From the NCBI GenBank assembly GCA_900316835.1, contig ONEL01000002.1, positions 225,976 through 289,975 on the forward strand: a DNA stretch of 64,000 nucleotides, in the 5' to 3' direction. This document shows positions 58,601 to 64,000 of this stretch, piece by piece. This DNA comes from an uncultured Prevotellaceae bacterium (GTDB lineage: Bacteria > Bacteroidota > Bacteroidia > Bacteroidales > Muribaculaceae). Both the position numbers and the translations under genes were made by a program. The notes below the pieces were generated by a model. The model saw nothing but the letters and a program-made list of their open reading frames with translations, made no database searches and was not told the origin of the DNA. Position 1 is the first letter of the stretch; each line of letters opens with the position of its first letter.

Positions 58601-59923
58601 TTATTTAATCCATTTCAGCACCTCTTTGAATGAGCGTTTCTTGCCATAAAGCAGGATGCCAGTGCGATAGATGCGTGCCGAAATCCAGATGCACAGCAGC
58701 GCGGTAGCGTAGAGCAGCACAATGCTCAACAGCATCTGCCACCAGGGCACGTCAAAGGGCAAGCGCACCATCATTACAATGGGGGAGGTGAATGGAATGA
58801 TTGAGCACCACACCGCCATGGGACCACTGGGATTCTCGATGCAGGCGATGCCGGCATAGAGAGCGATAACCATGATTAAGATGATGGGGGTGGTGAACTG
58901 TGAGCTGTCGCTAGCCTGGTCGACTGCCGAGCCAAAGCCTGCGAACAGCGAGGAGTAAAGCAGGTAGCCACCTATGAAGTAGAGTACAAAGTTGCCCAGC
59001 AACGACAGCCAGTTGATGCTTGATAGTGCTTTAGATATTTCAACTGCCATGCCAGCGCCCATGCCCGAGTCGCCAGGCAGATTCATGCCGGCAGTCATGG
59101 CGCTGGTGTCGGTAACCATTGCTGGTCCAGCTACAAGGCTCAGCACCACCGAGCCAATGCTCAACAGCACTACCCAGATAGCAAATTGAGTGAGCCCCAC
59201 GAGCCCCACACCAATTATTTTACCCATCATCAGTTCCATGGGTTTGCAACTACTCACTATTACTTCAACAATGCGGTTAGTCTTCTCTTCAACCACACTG
59301 TTCATGATCATGGCTCCATAAGAAAGAACAAACATGTAAGTAACAAACGCCAGCACCATGCCAATGATTGACGCAAACTCGGCGCTCTGCTCTTGCTCTT
59401 CGCCCTGCTCGTCCCACTTAATGCTCTTGACCTGAGTTTTAACCTGCGCCTGCTCCATCTTGGAGAGTAACTCGGGGTCGCCCATGGCGGCTATCTTAGC
59501 GTTGCGCAGGGTGTCGTCAAGACAGTGTGACAGATAGTTTACTGTGTTGTGGTCGAGAGTTTTCTCGCTAAAGATGCTCACTTGCTGGCTTTCTTCCACA
59601 TCGGCGGGAATAACCATTACGGCATCTAGGCTTTCGCCGGCAGCTTTGTAGAACTCGTGTGGATTATCAACTTTTTGCCCCATGAGTGGCACAAAGCGAT
59701 AGTTGTCGTTATTCTTCATGGCGCCGCCATATTTTCCAGTCTCGTCGATGACGGCGATGCGCGTCACGCTGGTGTCGGTGCTGTCGTTGACATAGGCTAG
59801 CAACACAGGCACGCAACCGAGCACGATTATCAGGAATGGAATAAGTAACGTCATGACAATGAACGACTTCTTGCCAACGATTGTCATGTACTCATGCTGT
59901 ATTATTAGTTTTAATTTATTCAT
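58601..59923 (-). CDS. ABC-2 type transporter permease (NatB-like)
   Basis: Start placed at 59923, giving 440 residues, where MNKLKLIIQHEYMTIVGKKS begins as in family members. Sixteen upstream codons would overlap the ATPase gene. One N-terminal helix (FIVMTLLIPFLIIVLGCVPV) is followed by a large extracytoplasmic domain (about 45-195) and five more helices. VVEEKTNRIVEVIVSSCKP and ELMMGKIIGVGLVGLTQFAI mark the ABC-2 core. The architecture matches NatB and CcmB-like sodium or drug exporters. The substrate is unknown. The ATPase partner is encoded immediately upstream. Confidence 0.9.
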   Translation of the reverse strand: MNKLKLIIQHEYMTIVGKKSFIVMTLLIPFLIIVLGCVPVLLAYVNDSTDTSVTRIAVIDETGKYGGAMKNNDNYRFVPLMGQKVDNPHEFYKAAGESLDAVMVIPADVEESQQVSIFSEKTLDHNTVNYLSHCLDDTLRNAKIAAMGDPELLSKMEQAQVKTQVKSIKWDEQGEEQEQSAEFASIIGMVLAFVTYMFVLSYGAMIMNSVVEEKTNRIVEVIVSSCKPMELMMGKIIGVGLVGLTQFAIWVVLLSIGSVVLSLVAGPAMVTDTSAMTAGMNLPGDSGMGAGMAVEISKALSSINWLSLLGNFVLYFIGGYLLYSSLFAGFGSAVDQASDSSQFTTPIILIMVIALYAGIACIENPSGPMAVWCSIIPFTSPIVMMVRLPFDVPWWQMLLSIVLLYATALLCIWISARIYRTGILLYGKKRSFKEVLKWIK

Positions 59924-59936
59924 GTGTCGGTTGTTA

Positions 59937-60839
59937 TCAGTTGTTTTGAACTGTCTCAATAAAGATTTCATTCATGCTGGGCAGTTGTTCGTTTATGCCA
60001 GTGAGGGTGTAGTGCTCGTTGAGCCAGGCGATGGTATCACGTAGTGCCACGCCGTTGTGTAGCTTGATGAGAGTGCCACTGCTATGTGACTGGTCGGGCA
60101 CAACGTCGAAGAGCGACTCCTGCGCTTCAATATCCTTGTCGCCAGCGATATTTACCACGAAGAGGTTCTTCTTGTAGCGTTGCTTTATTTCGTCCACGCG
60201 ACCCTCGAGCACCACCCGCGAGTGATTGATGAGGGTGATTTTCTCGCACACTTCCTCCACACTTGCCATGTTGTGGGTGGAGAACAAGATGGTGACTCCC
60301 TCGTCGCGCAACTGAATTATCTCGCGCTTGAGTTGCTCGGCGTTCACCGGGTCGAACCCCGAGAATGGCTCGTCAAAGATGAGCAACTGTGGCCGGTGAA
60401 TAACAGTTGTGATAAACTGCACCTTTTGTTGCATACCCTTCGATAGCTCCTCTACCTTGCGGTTGCGCCACTCGGTGAGGTCGAAGCGCTCCAGCCATTT
60501 CTCCATCTCGGCGACGGCGATGCGACGAGGCATACCTTTGAGGCGTGCAAGGTATACAATCTCATCACACACCTTGAGCTTCTTGTAAAGCCCGCGTTCC
60601 TCGGGCAGGTAGCCTATGTTGGCAATGTCGTTCTGCACCATTTCGCGCCCATTAAGCAGCACTGTGCCACTGTCCTGACGCGTGATGCGATTGATGATGC
60701 GTATGAGCGATGTCTTGCCGGCACCATTCGGTCCCAGCAAGCCATAAATGCACCCTTGTGGCACATGCAGGTCCACATGGTCGAGTGCCAGGTGCCCGTC
60801 ATATTGCTTCACAACATCATTTACGTCGATAAAATTCAT
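59937..60839 (-). CDS. ABC transporter ATP-binding protein (NatA-like)
   Basis: 300 residues. Walker A is GLLGPNGAGKTSLIRII, the signature is VEELSKGMQQKVQF, Walker B is LLIFDEPFSGFDPVNAEQL and the switch histidine is in FSTHNMASVEEV. The C-terminal 80 residues form the extra domain found in this ABC-2 exporter group. It energises the permease encoded 13 bases downstream, and the YfhO-family protein follows. A -7 box TATATTTG (60880-60873) lies 34 bases upstream of the start, and the gene is divergent from the LAB_N gene. Confidence 0.95.
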   Translation of the reverse strand: MNFIDVNDVVKQYDGHLALDHVDLHVPQGCIYGLLGPNGAGKTSLIRIINRITRQDSGTVLLNGREMVQNDIANIGYLPEERGLYKKLKVCDEIVYLARLKGMPRRIAVAEMEKWLERFDLTEWRNRKVEELSKGMQQKVQFITTVIHRPQLLIFDEPFSGFDPVNAEQLKREIIQLRDEGVTILFSTHNMASVEEVCEKITLINHSRVVLEGRVDEIKQRYKKNLFVVNIAGDKDIEAQESLFDVVPDQSHSSGTLIKLHNGVALRDTIAWLNEHYTLTGINEQLPSMNEIFIETVQNN

Positions 60840-60922
60840 GCTTACTCTTTTTTTACAATAAAAATAAGACTACAAATATAGTTATTTTTGTGCAATATGA
60901 ACGTGTGAGCGCATTTTTTTAG

Positions 60923-60930
60923 TATTTTTG
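60923..60930 (+). promoter_or_regulatory. -7 box just before the LAB_N gene
   Basis: TATTTTTG, a full match to TAnnTTTG, ends only 8 bases before the start codon. The transcript would have almost no leader. Confidence 0.5.
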
Positions 60931-60938
60931 CCTCGCAA

Positions 60939-61565
60939 ATGTTTACTTTTACTTTCTTCATCGGGCTGATGTCGCAGCTGTGTTATGGAGCGCGACAACT
61001 GGTGCAGTGGGTCATGACCGAGCGTCTCAAGCGCGTGGTGTCGCCCACGGGCTACTGGGCGTTTAGCCTGGCGGGCTGCTGTTTCATGCTGTGGTACGGC
61101 TGGCTACGCGAGGATATTGTGATACTTTTGGGTCAGATATTGTCATTCTACGTCTACGTGCTCAACCTCGATTACAAGGGAGCTTGGAGGCGTGTTCCGC
61201 TACCTGTTCGCGTTATCCTCTACTTCGTGCCGGTGGTAGCGCTCATCGCCACTGCTGTCAATGCGCCTCACCTGGTCGACCGCTTCATCCACAACCCCCA
61301 CATCCCACTGGGGCTAATGATTTATGGCACTTGTGCTCAGCTGGTTTTCCTCTCGCGTTATGCCTATCAGGTGGTTTACTCGGTGCGACGCCACGAGTCG
61401 TGTCTGCCACCGGTGTTCTGGCTCATCAGTGTGGTGGGAGCATCGCTCACGCTCATCTACGGCATCGTGCGCCACGACCCCATTCTCATGCTCGGCCAGA
61501 GCATTTCAATCCTTATCTTCTCGCGCAACCTGTGGGTGGGATGGCGTTACTCTAAAAATGCATAA
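60939..61565 (+). CDS. Duplicated LAB_N-domain membrane protein
   Basis: 208 residues with about six membrane helices in two homologous halves. The first half has YGARQLVQWVMTERLKRVVS, GYWAFSLAGCCFMLWYGWLR and VILLGQILSFYVYVLNL. The second has FLSRYAYQVVYSVRRHESCL, VFWLISVVGASLTLIYGIVR and LMLGQSISILIFSRNLWVGW. Each is a LAB_N unit, the small domain found at the N-terminus of some lipid-A disaccharide synthases and as a stand-alone membrane protein. A role in lipid A or glycolipid assembly is inferred from that family only. The start is kept at the first ATG because the first helix begins there. Confidence 0.85.
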   Translation: MFTFTFFIGLMSQLCYGARQLVQWVMTERLKRVVSPTGYWAFSLAGCCFMLWYGWLREDIVILLGQILSFYVYVLNLDYKGAWRRVPLPVRVILYFVPVVALIATAVNAPHLVDRFIHNPHIPLGLMIYGTCAQLVFLSRYAYQVVYSVRRHESCLPPVFWLISVVGASLTLIYGIVRHDPILMLGQSISILIFSRNLWVGWRYSKNA

Positions 61566-61631
61566 TGCTCAATTCATAATGCACAATGCACGAATGCACA
61601 ATGCATAATGCATAATGCACAATGCATAATT
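61558..61631. repeat. Short tandem repeats of AATGCA(C/T)A type
   Basis: About eight imperfect copies of an 8-10 bp word (AATGCATAAT, AATGCACAAT) begin at the stop codon of the LAB_N gene and run into the next element. They probably arise by slippage. Confidence 0.75.
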
Positions 61632-61632
61632 C

Positions 61633-61706
61633 GAGGATGTGTCAAAATGCGAAATATAGTGTAAACTGAGGGTGTTGCACCATTTATTGCATTATGACGC
61701 ACCCTC
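61633..61706. mobile_element. 74-bp element with 18-bp imperfect terminal inverted repeats (MITE-like)
   Basis: The left end GAGGATGTGTCAAAATGC (61633-61650) and the complement of the right end (61689-61706) differ at only 3 of 18 positions. No gene lies inside. The core word TGTGTCAAAATGCG also occurs near 46567. The ends resemble those of some Bacteroidota insertion sequences, but no transposase is present. Confidence 0.5.
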
Positions 61707-61776
61707 ATTCTTGCCCCTTAGAATAATTTTTCTCAACTTTTTCTTTTTTTCTTACTCATTATTTAAAAATAATGAC

Positions 61777-61784
61777 TAACTTTG
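61777..61784 (+). promoter_or_regulatory. -7 box for the third dockerin-tailed gene
   Basis: TAACTTTG matches TAnnTTTG, 69 bases before the start codon. No clear -33 box. Confidence 0.45.
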
Positions 61785-61853
61785 CGGTAACTATATACGA
61801 CTGTGAATTCTTTAATTATTATAAATTATTAACTTCTTAATTCAAAGCTATTT

Positions 61854-63860
61854 ATGAAGAAATTATTATCTCTCATGATGGTTTGCCTTTGCGCATTTGG
61901 CGCAATGGCAGGCGAAGTTGTGTTTGATCCTGCGGTAACTAGAGGTACTAGAACTGCTGCCGATGGAGCAGACGAAATGATGTTTGAAGGTGTTACCATA
62001 AAAACTACTAAGGGAGCCTTTAATCCCACAACTAGTGGAAATGTCGTGAATGAATACCGCTTTGCAAAAAGTTCAGAAACAACAATCTCTTGTGACTCAA
62101 AAATCACAAAAATTGTATTCGATTGTATTGATAAGGTCGGTAGTAGTTATTATGGTGGTGATGGTTTTGCTGCCATGGACGGAATGACTGTAAGTGAGGA
62201 TACAAAAACTGTTACTTGGACAGGTAATGCTAATGAAGTTAAATTCACTGCTAGTGGTCATCAAGTTCGTGCTACTAAGATAACCATTACCATCGACGGT
62301 GAGGCAACTCCCACTATTGGCGCTCCCACATTCAGCCCTGCAGGTGGAACCTACTATGTTGCTCAGAATGTTGAGATTAAGGCCGCAAGCGGTGCAACTA
62401 TCTATTACACCACCGATGGCAGTGACCCAACAACCGCAAGCGCCGTCTACAGTGAGCCTATCAACGTGGCAAGCACCACTACCATTAAGGCTATCGCCAC
62501 TAAGGACGACCTGGTAAGCTCAGTTGCAAGCGCAACTTACACTATTGAGCAAATTACTACTGTTAACAACATTGCTGAGTATGTAGCTCTTGGTAGTGGT
62601 GCTTATGCAGCTATCGCTAATCCTGTTACCGTTTACTTTGTGAAAGGTCAAAACGTTTGGGTGATGGACGAGAGTGGTCGCATGTGCATCTACGGCAAAG
62701 TGGTTGGAAACATGAACTACAAGAGTGGCGACGTGATTCCTGGCGGATTTGGTGGTTACCTCAAGGAGTACAATGGCGGTCCTGAAATGACCTTCGAAGG
62801 CGACCAAGACCTCTTTGGTTTCCAGGAAGCAACTATCCACGGTGACGCTATAGCACCCGAAGTTGTTACTACAGCTAATGTTTCTACCGACATTTGGGGA
62901 CACTATGTTGAAATCAAGAAAGCAACAGTTAGCGATGTGAATAATAAGAACTTCAATATCAATGACGCTGCTGGAACACTTGCCGGCTACAATGGCATGA
63001 ATATAACCCTTCCTACCGATCTTGAGGTAGAATACAATATTACAGGTATTGTTGCCAGCCACAACAATAATGTTCAACTTCTCCCAAGCAACTTTGAGAA
63101 GATTATCAATATCGACGACCTTTCGACCGTTGATAACATTGCTGCTCTGCTGGCTACAGCCGAGGGTACCGATGTTAAAATCTCTAACCCCGTTACCGTA
63201 GTTTATCAGAATGGTGAAAACCTTTACATCCAGGATGAAAGTGCTTGGACACTTGTGTTTGGTCAACTTGATAACACCTACAACAATGGTGACATCCTCA
63301 CAGGCATCGCCGGTAGCTGGAAGACCTATTACCAAATTATTGAGATGATTCCACTGGCCGAGTCATTTGGCGAGGCAACCCCAGGCACTGCTGTAGAGCC
63401 CGAGGTTCTTGCCATCGAGGAGCTCAGCACCAACCTCGTTCACAAGTTCATCAAGATTGACAACTGCGCTATGACCAAGGTTGACGATGTGAACTACAAC
63501 CTCAACGATGAGACAGGCGACTTGACTATGTACATGAAGTTCAACGGCGTTACCGCTCCCGAGGACTTGACTGCCACCTATAATGTGAGTGGTTTCCTTA
63601 CCCTCTACAAGCCAAAAGATGCCGAAACCGCAATTATGGAGTTCTATCCAGTTGAGTTTGAAAAGGTGGGTGGCGAGCCACAGCCCGTTCCCGGCGACGT
63701 TAATGGCGATGGTGAGGTTACCGGTAGTGACGTAACCGCTCTCTACAACCACATCCTCTTTGGTCAAGATACCGAGATCTTTAATGGTGACCAGAATGGC
63801 GATGGTGAAGTTACCGGTAGCGATGTTACCGCTGTATACAATATCATCTTGGGTCTCTAA
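61854..63860 (+). CDS. Secreted multidomain protein with duplicated beta domain and dockerin-like tail
   Basis: 668 residues. A signal peptide (MKKLLSLMMVCLCAFGAMAG) precedes a first beta domain at about 20-140. A chitobiase/hexosaminidase C-terminal-like module follows at about 145-230 (GATIYYTTDGSDPTTASAVY). Two homologous domains of about 190 residues come next: the first begins TVNNIAEYVALGSGAYAAIA, the second TVDNIAALLATAEGTDVKIS. They share NPVTVxY, a DES tripeptide before the middle strand and a NxxxxxNLND/NINDAAG motif, and resemble DUF6359-like OB-type domains. Residues about 614-668 are the dockerin-like pair of calcium loops (DVNGDG..TGSD, DQNGDG..TGSD), ending two residues after VYNIIL. 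No catalytic domain is recognised. It may be a surface adhesin or scaffold. Confidence 0.85.
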   Translation: MKKLLSLMMVCLCAFGAMAGEVVFDPAVTRGTRTAADGADEMMFEGVTIKTTKGAFNPTTSGNVVNEYRFAKSSETTISCDSKITKIVFDCIDKVGSSYYGGDGFAAMDGMTVSEDTKTVTWTGNANEVKFTASGHQVRATKITITIDGEATPTIGAPTFSPAGGTYYVAQNVEIKAASGATIYYTTDGSDPTTASAVYSEPINVASTTTIKAIATKDDLVSSVASATYTIEQITTVNNIAEYVALGSGAYAAIANPVTVYFVKGQNVWVMDESGRMCIYGKVVGNMNYKSGDVIPGGFGGYLKEYNGGPEMTFEGDQDLFGFQEATIHGDAIAPEVVTTANVSTDIWGHYVEIKKATVSDVNNKNFNINDAAGTLAGYNGMNITLPTDLEVEYNITGIVASHNNNVQLLPSNFEKIINIDDLSTVDNIAALLATAEGTDVKISNPVTVVYQNGENLYIQDESAWTLVFGQLDNTYNNGDILTGIAGSWKTYYQIIEMIPLAESFGEATPGTAVEPEVLAIEELSTNLVHKFIKIDNCAMTKVDDVNYNLNDETGDLTMYMKFNGVTAPEDLTATYNVSGFLTLYKPKDAETAIMEFYPVEFEKVGGEPQPVPGDVNGDGEVTGSDVTALYNHILFGQDTEIFNGDQNGDGEVTGSDVTAVYNIILGL

Positions 63861-63920
63861 TTAATGCGCGATTCTTAATGCGCTGGGCACAAATCGTGTT
63901 TAGTGCATAAATGATAATTC

Positions 63921-63955
63921 AATGCCATGCCTGCTTTCAGGGGCATGGCATTGTC
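63921..63955 (+). terminator. Terminator after the third dockerin-tailed gene
   Basis: AATGCCATGCC (63921-63931) pairs with GGCATGGCATT (63942-63952). The T tract (GTTTT) comes 6-8 bases later. Confidence 0.65.
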
Positions 63956-64000
63956 GCGTTTTAAAACAACTGAAAACTGCTGCATAATTCACGATTTTTA

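Noticed and set aside
61558..61631. Possible CRISPR array or iteron origin
   Set aside because: The units are only 8-10 bp, irregular and lack spacers. No replication gene is nearby.
62520..63335. 271-codon open frame on the minus strand
   Set aside because: Antisense to the duplicated domain of the secreted protein, with no protein-like features.

Overview
This window looks like chromosomal DNA from a member of the order Bacteroidales, most probably a Muribaculaceae- or Prevotella-like gut commensal. The family name is my inference. The Bacteroidales call rests on several things: Bacteroidota-type promoters (TTTG, about 20 bp, then TAnnTTTG) ahead of many genes; lineage-typical families (DUF4923, DUF4919, DUF5689, DUF4465-like, a TonB receptor with a carboxypeptidase-like front domain); a type IX secretion (T9SS) style C-terminal tag; and dockerin-like C-termini. 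It is mostly core genome. I see no prophage, complete insertion sequence, CRISPR array, tRNA or rRNA.

Layout. 1-3145 (+) is the 3' end of a vitamin B12 capture locus: a BtuG-like beta-propeller, a surface protein with a dockerin-like tail and a DUF4465-like protein with a T9SS-like tail. 3256-4800 (-) is bcp-recA. 4918-8559 (-) is a NamZ muramidase, a sodium:solute symporter and a WYL regulator, which together look like a MurNAc scavenging operon. 8725-11164 holds a coiled-coil exported protein, lgt and an Lrp-type regulator, flanked by two structured non-coding elements. 11585-14179 is a GHL10 glycosidase with a dockerin-like tail. 14181-19714 (-) is a GNAT enzyme and an envelope pair (outer-membrane barrel plus 1006-residue TPR protein). 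19953-21101 is a zinc-ribbon, Pro-repeat, Gln-rich membrane protein. 21263-22457 is xer-hpf.

22632-29246 (-) is a long same-strand run starting with a Rel/SpoT enzyme and a PgpH-type HD phosphodiesterase (ppGpp and c-di-AMP signalling), followed by small envelope proteins. 29395-32028 (-) has an SGNH hydrolase, an OmpA lipoprotein and mscL. 32297-35984 (+) has gapA and a membrane pyrophosphatase. 36093-38811 (-) is nrdD-nrdG, the anaerobic ribonucleotide reductase, behind a leader that looks like a transcription attenuator. 39257-44305 (-) is a TonB receptor with a DUF5689 lipoprotein. 44621-46521 (+) holds two envelope proteins, 46747-47707 (-) two unknown small genes, and 47936-50184 (-) a succinate/acetate CoA-transferase and frr.

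50385-55965 (-) holds a porin-like barrel, an M16 protease, a LexA-like XRE-S24 repressor with paired operators over its own promoter, a serine hydrolase and a methyltransferase-like protein. 56050-60839 (-) is an ABC exporter with a YfhO-family protein, 60939-61565 (+) a duplicated LAB_N membrane protein, and 61854-63860 (+) a third dockerin-tailed secreted protein.

The metabolic genes (CoA-transferase, pyrophosphatase, GAPDH, anaerobic NrdDG, B12 uptake) fit a strict anaerobe that makes succinate or propionate. The signals I find least explained are the shared dockerin-like C-terminal tag, the nrdD leader, the S24 operator-promoter overlap, and the palindromic or terminal-inverted-repeat elements near 10.4 kb, 11.3 kb, 56.0 kb and 61.6 kb.
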